A DNA stretch of 10,184 bases from CAZDET01 sp964504335 (GCA_964504335.1 CAZDET010000114.1:1-10184); one strand, 5' to 3'; counted from the first letter of the stretch, positions 1-6,195 are shown. Numbers and translations: made by a program. The notes: generated by a model from the letters alone, not told the origin.

Positions 1-45
1 GGGGTTGCATAGGGGATACCAACGTCCACAATCATCTGTAGGGCG

Positions 46-77
46 CATCCATTATTCACACACACTACTTCAAATTT
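46..77 (+). promoter_or_regulatory. G-free leader before the first gene, with CACACTACTTC
   Basis: The 32 bases directly before the ATG at 78 contain no G, so this mRNA stretch cannot hold a Shine-Dalgarno sequence. The 11-mer CACACTACTTC lies at 61-71, six bases before the ATG. The same 11-mer sits directly before the pgk start on the other strand (4250-4240) and again at 5760-5770. Unstructured leaders without Shine-Dalgarno sequences are typical of Bacteroidota; a specific role for the 11-mer is inference. I see no convincing TAnnTTTG promoter in 1-77, so the promoter may lie upstream of the window. Confidence 0.45.
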
Positions 78-710
78 ATGTTCGTCAATGCTTATCGGTA
101 CCGCCCTCCGGGCGGAAGGAATCCTCATGCTTATAATAGACTGATTTATAGATGGTTATTGGTAGCTTGTCTGAGTGTTGCTGCTCAAGTTAGTTTCGCG
201 CAAATTGAGCAGTGGTCCATCAGTGTGTTCGATGAAAATATTGCCTTTCCGCTTACCCGGTTTGCTCCTTTTCATCCCGGTTTGGAGATAGGGGCAACGC
301 TGCGGCAGAGTGACCGTCCTGCTTCCGTTCGTCAATTAAATGCGTATTTGGGTGGCTACTACCACCGCCGTGTGGAAACGGGAATTTACCTGCGCGGGGA
401 ATACTTACACCGACTAAAAGTGGGTACTCGCTTAGGAGTGGATATGGCCGGCGGGATTGGATACCTACACACCTTTTATCCGGGAACGCTCTACCGGCAG
501 GACGAAGAAAGTGGAAACCTGGAATCCGTCACTCAATTTGGCCGGCCCCATGCCATAGCGACTATCGGATTAGGTCTGACCTACCGCACCCAAAACCGCG
601 TGGCTCCCTTCTTACGGCAAGATCTGGTCTTGGAGGCTCCTTTCGTCAATTCGTATCCCGTCATCGTCCACTCCTTTCTGAAGGTGGGAATTCACTACAC
701 AATCAACTGA
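78..710 (+). CDS. putative outer-membrane beta-barrel protein, secreted
   Basis: A 210-residue protein that I cannot assign to a named family. Residues 26-41 form a hydrophobic stretch ending in SFA, with Gln42 as the likely first mature residue, so it should be exported by Sec. The mature part alternates polar and aromatic or aliphatic residues in short strands (for example around 84-97, 100-112, 116-131 and 156-170). It ends in a strand-like segment close to HYTIN, which suggests a small outer-membrane barrel; this is inference from pattern only. It is the first gene of a unit with two serine hydrolases, and the next ATG follows after one base. Oddity: the region before the hydrophobic core is about 25 residues long, and its DNA holds a GC palindrome at 101-115. 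The true start could therefore be a non-ATG codon further in, although 78 is the only ATG in this frame before the signal peptide. Confidence 0.72.
   Translation: MFVNAYRYRPPGGRNPHAYNRLIYRWLLVACLSVAAQVSFAQIEQWSISVFDENIAFPLTRFAPFHPGLEIGATLRQSDRPASVRQLNAYLGGYYHRRVETGIYLRGEYLHRLKVGTRLGVDMAGGIGYLHTFYPGTLYRQDEESGNLESVTQFGRPHAIATIGLGLTYRTQNRVAPFLRQDLVLEAPFVNSYPVIVHSFLKVGIHYTIN
101..115. repeat. GC-rich palindrome CCGCC-N5-GGCGG
   Basis: Five-base perfect arms (CCGCC and GGCGG) enclose CTCCG. The palindrome lies in the unusually long N-terminal region of the first gene, 24 bases after its ATG. It may be chance coding sequence, or a sign that this stretch is really leader RNA. Confidence 0.35.
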
Positions 711-711
711 C

Positions 712-1899
712 ATGCAAGCGCTTAATATTCCTGTTTTAGCCATAATTACACTCGGGTTCTTCTTTTTTTCCTGTGAGCAAAATGAGGTGTTTCCGAGTGA
801 CTACTACGACTGTTCGTTCGATTTTTCCGATTCCAGTAGTATTCATCCAAAATCTGCGGTGTTTCAGGAAATCCTCGACCGCAATCGCCGAGAAGGGTTG
901 GTGGGGGCCGTATTGCTCGTTAAAGATGAAAATGGACTTTGGATAGGGGCTGCCGGGCAGGCAGACGTGGAGTCGGGAGTAGAGGTTCGTCCGTGCCATT
1001 CGTTTTTTATTGGCAGCATCAGCAAATCCTTCACTGCGGCAGCCGTATTTTCTTACATCGATGAAGGATTGTTGTCGCTCGATGATCCGATTAACCAATG
1101 GATTCCGAGATCGCTTACCGACGAGTTTGCCAATGGCAACGATGCCCGGATTCGGCACTTACTGTCGCACACCAGCGGTATTCCCGATTACTACACCACG
1201 GCTTTTGAATTAGACCGATTCAACCGCGTAGACAATATGTTTTCCAAAGAAGCGGTCTTGGAATATATCTACGGAAAATCGTCGGTCAACGGGGTCGGAG
1301 AGGAGTATTCCTATTCCAATACCAATTATCTGCTCTTGGCCATTCTCCTTGAAGAAGCGACAGGGTTAAGCCTGGCTGAAATCTACCAGCGCCGGGTGTT
1401 TGAGCCACTCAACCTCAGCAGTGGATATTACAGTGAGACGCAGCGCATTCCGCCGGGCGTAGTGAAGGGCTATGCCGAGCTGTACGAAGGAGGCAATTTT
1501 GTGGAATCGGAGTTTTTATATCTGGATGAATTAGGGATCGGAGGCGACGGAGGCATTGCGATGAATGCTTACCATACCGGCCGATTTTTCGAACGACTCA
1601 GCAAAGGAGACCTGGTTTCGCCGGCGGCGCTACAGCAGATGACCGACTGGTTTCCGTTACCCGACCCAATTACCGATGGGCCGGTTCGCTTCTTCGAAAA
1701 CGGATTTGGGCTAGAACGCTATCAGACGGATTATGGCAATGCGTTGGGGCACGAGGGAGGTATCGATGGGTATGCCGCCCTGGCACTCTACTTCCCCGAG
1801 CGAGACGCAACGCTGGTCCTATTGACGAATACTTTTGGTACTTCAGACGGGCGAAAAGCCATCTACGAAGAAATCCTTCAACAAATGTTCGAACAATGA
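712..1899 (+). CDS. lipoprotein serine hydrolase, class C beta-lactamase/PBP-like
   Basis: A 395-residue enzyme of the beta-lactamase-related serine hydrolase family (Pfam PF00144), which includes class C beta-lactamases, D-aminopeptidases, DD-peptidases and EstB-type esterases. Visible catalytic motifs are S102-I-S-K105 (nucleophile and general base), Y201-S-N203, and H347-E-G349 in the place of the KTG box. LSHTSGIPDY (151-160) is a further family hallmark. The N-terminus is hydrophobic and ends in FFFSC, with Cys21 as the probable lipidated residue, so the protein is likely anchored in the membrane. HEG rather than KTG, and the LSHTSG signature, favour a peptidase or esterase over a true beta-lactamase. 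The start lies one base after the previous stop and the next gene overlaps its stop in ATGA, so translational coupling is likely. The substrate is unknown. Confidence 0.88.
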   Translation: MQALNIPVLAIITLGFFFFSCEQNEVFPSDYYDCSFDFSDSSSIHPKSAVFQEILDRNRREGLVGAVLLVKDENGLWIGAAGQADVESGVEVRPCHSFFIGSISKSFTAAAVFSYIDEGLLSLDDPINQWIPRSLTDEFANGNDARIRHLLSHTSGIPDYYTTAFELDRFNRVDNMFSKEAVLEYIYGKSSVNGVGEEYSYSNTNYLLLAILLEEATGLSLAEIYQRRVFEPLNLSSGYYSETQRIPPGVVKGYAELYEGGNFVESEFLYLDELGIGGDGGIAMNAYHTGRFFERLSKGDLVSPAALQQMTDWFPLPDPITDGPVRFFENGFGLERYQTDYGNALGHEGGIDGYAALALYFPERDATLVLLTNTFGTSDGRKAIYEEILQQMFEQ

Positions 1900-3044
1900 T
1901 AAAGCTATATCTAAGTTTTGTCTTGATTGCCCTGGTTCAGGGGGCTATCGGCCAATCACTGACCAAGGCCAAGCAACGAATCGATTCGGTGATGCGTGCC
2001 CAGATCAACACGGAGGGCAAGCAGCCGGTACCGAACTTCCTACTGTACCTCAATCATCCGCCAAGTGGGCTGGAAGTTTTCCACGGAGTAGGAGTTGTTG
2101 GTCGAACGGAGCAAGTCGTGCGGCCGGTCGATCAATTTAAAATAGCAAGTATCACTAAGACGTTTGTAGCCGTGGTCGTGCTGCAATTGATCGAGGAGGG
2201 GCGCTTACGGCTCGATGACTACGCAAGCAAGTACTTATCGGATTTAGACTTTCTGCGGTTTTCGGAAATCCACCAATACGAGGGGCAGCCATATTCCGAT
2301 TCCATAACGGTGGAAATGTTGCTGCGGCATACCTCCGGGGTGGCGGATATCTTTACCGACGCGGCCACGCGTTTCAACCTAAGCGTGCTATTGCACAAAA
2401 AGCGGCAATACGACACGCAGAAGGTGGTGGAGCGTTTTTATCGGTACAAGCTCCATAAAAAGGCATTGCATCCGCCCGGCGCGGGGTATCATTATTCGGA
2501 TATGAACTACATGCTCCTCGGATTTATCATCGAAACCATTACGGGGCAGGACTTACCTACAGCAATTCGCACCCGCATCCTGGAACCACTGGATTTGCAG
2601 GATACGTATTTCGAATACTACGAGCCGGTGCACGGGGTAGGCCGCATGGCGGATGCTTATTACAACCGCATCAATCTGACCGAACGCATCAACACCTCCT
2701 ACGAGTGGGGAGGAGGGGGACTCGTTTCGACCACTAAGGATTTGGGCACATTCGTCGAAGCGCTCTTCCAGGGCGAACTGCTTAAGGAAAATGCCACACT
2801 GGAAGCAATGATCGATCTCCGGCCTGCTCAGGCTTACGGGAAAGATGCCGGGATGGGCATTTTTCAGTACGAACTGAACGGGACGACCCTGTACGGGCAC
2901 GGGGGCTTTTACGGTTCCATCATGCTATACAGCCCGGAGCGGCAACTCACGCTCGTTGCCACAGTGGGGCAAGCCAACGTACCCTTCAACGAGGTCGAAG
3001 TACTAGGGTCGATCTTAGAGGCCGTTCCTGGTGTTACCCCTTGA
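1896..3044 (+). CDS. secreted serine hydrolase, class C beta-lactamase-like paralogue
   Basis: A 382-residue paralogue of the preceding hydrolase (PF00144). It has an N-terminal signal peptide (residues 1-19, AIG|Q) but no lipobox Cys, so it is probably periplasmic or exported. Motifs: S85-I-T-K88, LLRHTSGVAD (142-151), Y200-S-D202 and H335-G-G337. The second motif is Tyr-Ser-Asp where the neighbour has Tyr-Ser-Asn; this variant also occurs in other members of the family, so activity is still expected. It starts in the ATGA overlap with the preceding gene. Its 3' end overlaps pgk, on the opposite strand, by 11 bp, leaving no room for a terminator between them. A tandem, differently localised pair (lipoprotein and soluble) suggests related but distinct substrates, perhaps peptidoglycan fragments, D-amino-acid peptides or esters. 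That is inference. Confidence 0.88.
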   Translation: MIKLYLSFVLIALVQGAIGQSLTKAKQRIDSVMRAQINTEGKQPVPNFLLYLNHPPSGLEVFHGVGVVGRTEQVVRPVDQFKIASITKTFVAVVVLQLIEEGRLRLDDYASKYLSDLDFLRFSEIHQYEGQPYSDSITVEMLLRHTSGVADIFTDAATRFNLSVLLHKKRQYDTQKVVERFYRYKLHKKALHPPGAGYHYSDMNYMLLGFIIETITGQDLPTAIRTRILEPLDLQDTYFEYYEPVHGVGRMADAYYNRINLTERINTSYEWGGGGLVSTTKDLGTFVEALFQGELLKENATLEAMIDLRPAQAYGKDAGMGIFQYELNGTTLYGHGGFYGSIMLYSPERQLTLVATVGQANVPFNEVEVLGSILEAVPGVTP

Positions 3045-4239
3045 TCGCCGCGACGCCCGGGAGCGTTTTACCTTCGAGGAATTCGAGCATGGCACCGCCG
3101 CCGGTGCTGACAAAGCTGACCTGATCGGCCATCCCCATTTGGATGATGGCTGCCGCAGAGTCGCCACCACCGATCAGCGAATAAGCACCCTGTTCGGTGG
3201 ACTTGACCACGGCTTCGGCGACCGCCCGCGTCCCGCCGGCGAAGTTGCTGAATTCGAAGACGCCCATTGGGCCATTCCACAAGACGGTTTTGCTCTGTTC
3301 GATGACCGACGCGAAGGCGGCGCGCGCCTCCGGGCCAATATCCAGTCCCATCCAACCGTCGGGTATTTGATCGGAAGGGGTCGTTTTATGGGCCGCATCA
3401 TTGTTGAAATCGTCGGCGATGACGCTGTCCGGCGGAAGGAGTAACTGTACGTTCTTTTCCTGGGCCTTCCGGATCAGCTCGTTGGCCAAATCGGTCTTAT
3501 CGGTCTCGACCAGTGATTTGCCTACTTGGCCGCCTTTTGCCAGGAAGAAGGTATACGCCATGGCGCCGCCGATCAGAATGTTGTTTGCCGTGTCGAGCAA
3601 GCGTTCGAGTAGCTGGATTTTGTCGGACACCTTGGCACCGCCGATGATGGCCGTGACGGGCGATTCGGGATTATCCAGCAGTTTTTGACCGTTTTCGAGT
3701 TCCTGGAGCATCAGGAATCCGAAAGCCCGCTTGTCGGGATCGAAAAACTGGGCGACGGTCGTGGTCGAGGCGTGCGCGCGGTGGGCACTTCCAAACGCAT
3801 CGTTGACGTAGAAATCGCCGAGCTTGGCCATTTCGCGGGCCAGGGCTTCGTCGCCTTTTCCTTCGCCGGCTTCGAAGCGGGTATTTTCCAAAACCAGTAC
3901 TTCGCCCGGTTGGAGGGCTGCTGCCATCCGTTCGGCTTGCTCTCCTACGGTGGAGGGGCAAAATTGGACGGGAGCTTCGAGTAGCTCGCCCAGCCGGTCG
4001 GCGGCGGGCTTGAGGGAGAAGCGCTCGCGGTCGATGCTGCCGTCTTCTTTTTTCTTTTTCTGGGGGCGACCAAGATGCGACATCAGCACCAGTGCAGCTC
4101 CGCGTTCCAGTAAATTGGTAATGGTTGGTAACGCAGCCCGGATGCGGTTGTCGTCGGTGACGTTTTGCGATTTGTCGAGGGGCACGTTGAAGTCGACGCG
4201 CATGAGCACGCGCTTACCTTGTACGTCGAGGTGGGTCAT
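3034..4239 (-). CDS. pgk: phosphoglycerate kinase
   Basis: A 401-residue cytoplasmic glycolytic enzyme that transfers a phosphate from 1,3-bisphosphoglycerate to ADP, giving 3-phosphoglycerate and ATP. The N-terminal substrate domain carries the signature RVDFNVPLD (14-22), SHLGRP (54-59), LENTRFE (117-123) and NDAFGSAHRAHAS (146-158). The C-terminal nucleotide domain carries GGAKVSDK (200-207), WNGPMGVFE (321-329), GGGDSA (357-362) and STGGGA (378-383). Length is normal. A lysine-rich loop follows SHLGRP (residues 61-64 are all Lys). No in-frame ATG exists just upstream, so the start is secure. It follows gap on the same strand after 98 nt, consistent with an operon whose spacer holds a long hairpin. 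Its stop overlaps the convergent hydrolase gene by 11 bp. Confidence 0.98.
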   Translation of the reverse strand: MTHLDVQGKRVLMRVDFNVPLDKSQNVTDDNRIRAALPTITNLLERGAALVLMSHLGRPQKKKKEDGSIDRERFSLKPAADRLGELLEAPVQFCPSTVGEQAERMAAALQPGEVLVLENTRFEAGEGKGDEALAREMAKLGDFYVNDAFGSAHRAHASTTTVAQFFDPDKRAFGFLMLQELENGQKLLDNPESPVTAIIGGAKVSDKIQLLERLLDTANNILIGGAMAYTFFLAKGGQVGKSLVETDKTDLANELIRKAQEKNVQLLLPPDSVIADDFNNDAAHKTTPSDQIPDGWMGLDIGPEARAAFASVIEQSKTVLWNGPMGVFEFSNFAGGTRAVAEAVVKSTEQGAYSLIGGGDSAAAIIQMGMADQVSFVSTGGGAMLEFLEGKTLPGVAAIKG

Positions 4240-4266
4240 GAAGTAGTGTGAGTTTGAGTGTGAGAA
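4240..4266 (-). promoter_or_regulatory. G-free leader directly before pgk
   Basis: On the pgk coding strand, the 27 bases between the large hairpin and the ATG contain no G, which rules out a Shine-Dalgarno sequence. CTCACACT occurs twice in it, and it ends in CACACTACTTC immediately before ATG. The composition and the 11-mer match the leader of the gene at 78. A role in translation start (unstructured RNA, possibly S1-dependent) is inference. Confidence 0.5.
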
Positions 4267-4333
4267 CTAATACTGTAATTGTGTAATGCTGTAAGCTGCA
4301 TATAATGACAGCATTACAGCATTACAGCATTAG
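4267..4333. repeat. long two-part hairpin in the gap-pgk spacer
   Basis: Outer arms 4267-4279 and 4321-4333 (13 bases each) are complementary at 12 of 13 positions; in the minus-strand RNA the exception is a G-U pair. Inner arms 4283-4292 (GTAATGCTGT) and 4308-4317 (ACAGCATTAC) are perfect. The two stems are separated by a symmetrical 3x3 internal loop, and the apical loop is 15 nt. The structure begins a few bases after the gap stop and ends 27 nt before pgk. There is no T-run after it in the transcript, so it does not look like a normal intrinsic terminator. An intercistronic processing or stability element, or a member of an intergenic repeat family, is more likely. Confidence 0.75.
4308..4331. 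repeat. three tandem copies of ACAGCATT
   Basis: Three exact 8-bp units lie in direct tandem on the plus strand, forming one side of the hairpin above. The other side (4267-4292) carries two matching words in inverted orientation, separated by TGT. Copy number could change by slippage, so the spacer length may vary between strains. Confidence 0.85.
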
Positions 4334-4337
4334 AACA

Positions 4338-5342
4338 TCAGGCAACGGCTTCCATGCTCATGATCCGTTCGGCCAGATCGGCAAGGCGCGCGGAATAACC
4401 GGCCTCATTGTCGTACCAGCCGAAGATCTTCACCATGCTGCCCATGACGTTGGTCAGTTCGCTGTCGAAAATGCAGGAGTGCTTGTTTCCGACGATATCC
4501 GTAGATACGAGTGGATCTTCTGCGTATTCGAGGATGCCTTTCAGGGGCCCGTTGGCGGCATCTTGGAATACCTTATTGATCTCCTCTGCGGAAACTTCCC
4601 GGCTGAGAATAGCGGTGAAGTCCGTCATGGAACCGGTCGGTACGGGCACGCGCAGTGCGCTACCGTCGAGCTTACCATCGAGGTGAGGAAGCACTTTCGC
4701 AACGGCAACGGCTGCTCCGGTAGAGGTCGGCACGATGTTCATCGCGGCGGCGCGAGCCCGGCGCAAATCGCTGTGGGGGGCATCCTGCAGGCGCTGATCG
4801 GCGGTGTAGGCGTGAATAGTGGTCATGAAGCCGCGCTCCAAACCAAAGGCATCGTCGATGATCTTCACCATTGGTGCCAGGCAGTTGGTGGTACAGCTGG
4901 CATTGGAGATAACTTCTTCATTGGGGTCGAGGGAATCCTCGTTGACGCCCAGGACGATGGTCTTCACACCTCCTTTTCCCGGGGCAGAAATAAGGACTCG
5001 CTTACAGCCCGCTTCGATGTGCTTGCGCGCATCCTCTTTCTTGCGAAAACGGCCGGTGCATTCCAGTACGATATCGGCACCCAGTTCTGCCCACGGCAGT
5101 TTGGTCGGGTCGGGTTCGGAAAGAGCCCGAATTTTTTGTCCGTCGATATGCAGGTAATCGTCGTCCGAAGTTACGGTCCCAGAATACTTCCCGTGGAGAG
5201 AATCATAGCGGAATAGGTGAGCAAGTGTCGCATTGTCGGTTAGGTCGTTGATGGCAACGATTTCTATTCCTTTCTCAAGAAGATTGCGCGCTGTCAGGCG
5301 TCCAATCCGGCCGAAGCCGTTTATTGCTACTTTTCTAGCCAT
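4338..5342 (-). CDS. gap: glyceraldehyde-3-phosphate dehydrogenase, type I
   Basis: A 334-residue homotetrameric glycolytic enzyme that oxidises and phosphorylates glyceraldehyde-3-phosphate to 1,3-bisphosphoglycerate, the substrate of Pgk, encoded next. The NAD-binding Rossmann motif NGFGRIGR is at 8-15, and Asp33 in INDL is consistent with NAD preference. The catalytic site SNASCTTNC has Cys150 as nucleophile. The catalytic His177 lies in TTIHAYTADQ. The S-loop and phosphate sites include DLRRARAAA (192-200) and NIVPTSTGAA (202-211), and the C-terminus has WYDNEAGYS (309-317). All key residues are present and the length is normal. The start MARKVAINGFGRIGR fits the family. It is probably first in a gap-pgk operon. 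I found no clear TAnnTTTG box in the 250 bases upstream on this strand. Confidence 0.98.
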   Translation of the reverse strand: MARKVAINGFGRIGRLTARNLLEKGIEIVAINDLTDNATLAHLFRYDSLHGKYSGTVTSDDDYLHIDGQKIRALSEPDPTKLPWAELGADIVLECTGRFRKKEDARKHIEAGCKRVLISAPGKGGVKTIVLGVNEDSLDPNEEVISNASCTTNCLAPMVKIIDDAFGLERGFMTTIHAYTADQRLQDAPHSDLRRARAAAMNIVPTSTGAAVAVAKVLPHLDGKLDGSALRVPVPTGSMTDFTAILSREVSAEEINKVFQDAANGPLKGILEYAEDPLVSTDIVGNKHSCIFDSELTNVMGSMVKIFGWYDNEAGYSARLADLAERIMSMEAVA

Positions 5343-5490
5343 TTTGCTGATGTTTTGTTGACTTTAATGGGTGATTTGGAAGAAACTTTTCAAGCCCTCC
5401 GTGGTTTTAACTACCTAAAATCCCCGGAAGTTTTACCGAGCCGGATCAGCCGTCAAAGCTCCGTAAAAATGGGAAAAAACCGTTTAGGTA
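5343..5490. other. gap upstream region, no clear signal
   Basis: This stretch lies between the gap start (minus) and the tRNA promoter (plus). It should hold the gap promoter and 5' leader. On the minus strand a TTTG occurs at 5457-5454 with a weak TAAAACTT about 18 bases on, which matches the -7 consensus too poorly to call. The small open frame through this region (5355-5552, plus) has no recognisable protein. Confidence 0.4.
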
Positions 5491-5523
5491 TTTGCATCTC
5501 TGGGGAAAATCCAATTATATTTG
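5491..5523 (+). promoter_or_regulatory. Bacteroidota-type promoter for tRNA-Glu
   Basis: TTTG at 5491-5494 and TATATTTG at 5516-5523 match the Bacteroidota -33 (TTTG) and -7 (TAnnTTTG) elements exactly, with a 21-nt spacer. Transcription should start near 5527-5531, about 80 nt before the mature tRNA. The leader would then contain an A-run and the hairpin at 5551-5601. Confidence 0.78.
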
Positions 5524-5550
5524 CACGGCCAAAAAAAGAGTGTTGTTTGT

Positions 5551-5601
5551 AGTGTGAAGTGTGGAAGTGTACCACATACTCCAAGCTCCACACATCACAC
5601 T
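5551..5601. repeat. imperfect hairpin just upstream of the tRNA
   Basis: Arms 5551-5565 and 5587-5601 are complementary at 14 of 15 positions around a 21-nt loop. Bases 5531-5571 contain no C, and 5572-5601 contain only one G, so the strand composition flips near the apex. The right arm ends seven bases before the tRNA 5' end, so the structure lies in the pre-tRNA leader next to the RNase P site. It includes GTAGTGTGA (5549-5557), a word shared with the other elements in the window. Confidence 0.75.
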
Positions 5602-5608
5602 GATCATT

Positions 5609-5680
5609 GGCCCGTTCGTCTAGGGGTTAGGACGCAGGATTTTCATTCCTGAAACACGGGTTCGATTCCCGTACGGGCTG
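5609..5680 (+). tRNA. tRNA-Glu (anticodon UUC)
   Basis: A full cloverleaf can be folded by eye. The acceptor stem is 5609-5615 with 5673-5679 (G1-U72 wobble). The D stem is GTCT with GGAC. The anticodon stem is 5635-5639 with 5647-5651, and the loop TTTTCAT carries anticodon TTC at 5642-5644. The T arm is ACGGG-TTCGATT-CCCGT (5656-5672). The discriminator is G5680. CCA is not encoded (CAA follows), so the 3' end must be added by tRNA nucleotidyltransferase. UUC reads GAA and GAG. The gene has a well-placed promoter upstream and is flanked on both sides by long hairpins of a related type. Confidence 0.97.
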
Positions 5681-5689
5681 CAAATTGGT

Positions 5690-5755
5690 TTGGAGTGTGT
5701 ATTGGGAGGTTTGAAAGTGTGCTACACACAACAAACTCCACACTACACACTCTAA
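5690..5755. repeat. long imperfect hairpin just downstream of the tRNA
   Basis: The 24-base arms 5690-5713 and 5732-5755 match at 19 of 24 positions as inverted repeats. Inside the 18-base loop a perfect GTGTG-CTA-CACAC stem (5717-5729) continues the structure. Bases 5682-5721 are C-free and 5722-5781 are G-free, so the composition switches exactly at the inner apex. It lies between the tRNA and the convergent small membrane protein gene and could end transcription from either side, but it has no U-tract and low stem GC for a normal terminator. Confidence 0.72.
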
Positions 5756-5759
5756 ACTT

Positions 5760-5770
5760 CACACTACTTC
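5760..5770 (+). repeat. third copy of CACACTACTTC
   Basis: This exact 11-mer also occurs at 61-71 (plus) and 4250-4240 (minus). Here it overlaps the end of the minus-strand gene at 5764: its CTA is the reverse complement of that gene's TAG stop. It extends the G-free half of the hairpin at 5690-5755. Three copies in about 10 kb is far above chance for an 11-mer. Confidence 0.8.
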
Positions 5771-6195
5771 TCCTCCATCTCGTGCATCAAATCCTCCGTT
5801 TCCCGGAGAAGTTGCTCAAATTCTCGTTTCAAATCGCGTTGTTCGTTCTCGGAGTAACCGCTGGGGCGATCCTGCTGGATTTCTTCGGAGAGATCGCGGC
5901 GTTGCCGTTCCAGTTCGGCGATGCGATCGAGGGCTCCGGAATCCTGGACCCGCTCGGCCTGTTGTTTGAGATTATCGAGGAGGCCGCCAATTTTATCAAC
6001 GGCTTCATCGTACTTGCCCTCGTCGAATTTCTCCTTCTCGGTGCGCAATACATTGTAAGCATCTTTGCCGAGATCGTACACCTTGCGAAAGACGGCTTTT
6101 GACTGTTCTTTTTCTTCGTAGGTACCGAAAAAGTAATTGTAAATGAGCACTCCAACTACCAGGAGGAGGGCCAGTTTAATGAGACTGCGAATCAT
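5764..6195 (-). CDS. small membrane-anchored coiled-coil protein, function unknown
   Basis: A 143-residue protein that I do not recognise. Residues 5-23 form one hydrophobic segment after a short basic start (MIRSLIK), so it is an N-terminal anchor or uncleaved signal. The rest is charged and predicted helical, rich in Glu, Lys, Arg and Gln. Heptad-like stretches around 86-110 and 117-142 are likely coiled coils. This fits a bitopic inner-membrane protein with a long helical domain, perhaps self-associating. It follows the secreted protease on the same strand, but a perfect 12-bp hairpin separates them and ends only 17 bases before this start. Its stop codon lies inside a copy of the CACACTACTTC repeat, which suggests that the repeat inserted at, or reshaped, the gene end. 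Confidence 0.82.
   Translation of the reverse strand: MIRSLIKLALLLVVGVLIYNYFFGTYEEKEQSKAVFRKVYDLGKDAYNVLRTEKEKFDEGKYDEAVDKIGGLLDNLKQQAERVQDSGALDRIAELERQRRDLSEEIQQDRPSGYSENEQRDLKREFEQLLRETEDLMHEMEEK

Noticed and set aside
156..170. Possible lipobox LVAC in the first protein
   Set aside because: Only about five hydrophobic residues precede the Cys, too few for a lipoprotein signal. SFA|Q fits signal peptidase I better.
712..3044. Antibiotic-resistance beta-lactamases
   Set aside because: The third motif is HEG or HGG rather than KTG, and the LSHTSG/LRHTSG signature marks the broad serine hydrolase family. Resistance activity cannot be claimed.
4308..4331. CRISPR-like short repeats
   Set aside because: The 8-bp units are contiguous with no spacers, and no cas genes are present.
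4305..5216. 303-codon open frame antisense to gap
   Set aside because: It lies almost wholly within the certain gap gene on the other strand, and its translation shows no family features. High GC and codon bias of gap explain the long shadow frame.
5431..5457. gap promoter with TTTG and TAAAACTT on the minus strand
   Set aside because: The -7 half matches TAnnTTTG at too few positions to call.
5355..5552. 65-codon plus-strand frame between gap and the tRNA
   Set aside because: It runs through the tRNA promoter and A-run, and its translation has no recognisable domain or signal.
5695..6102. 135-codon plus-strand frame with hydrophobic translation
   Set aside because: It begins inside the hairpin repeat and is antisense to the coiled-coil gene. 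The apparent hydrophobicity is the complement of a Glu/Lys-rich coding strand.
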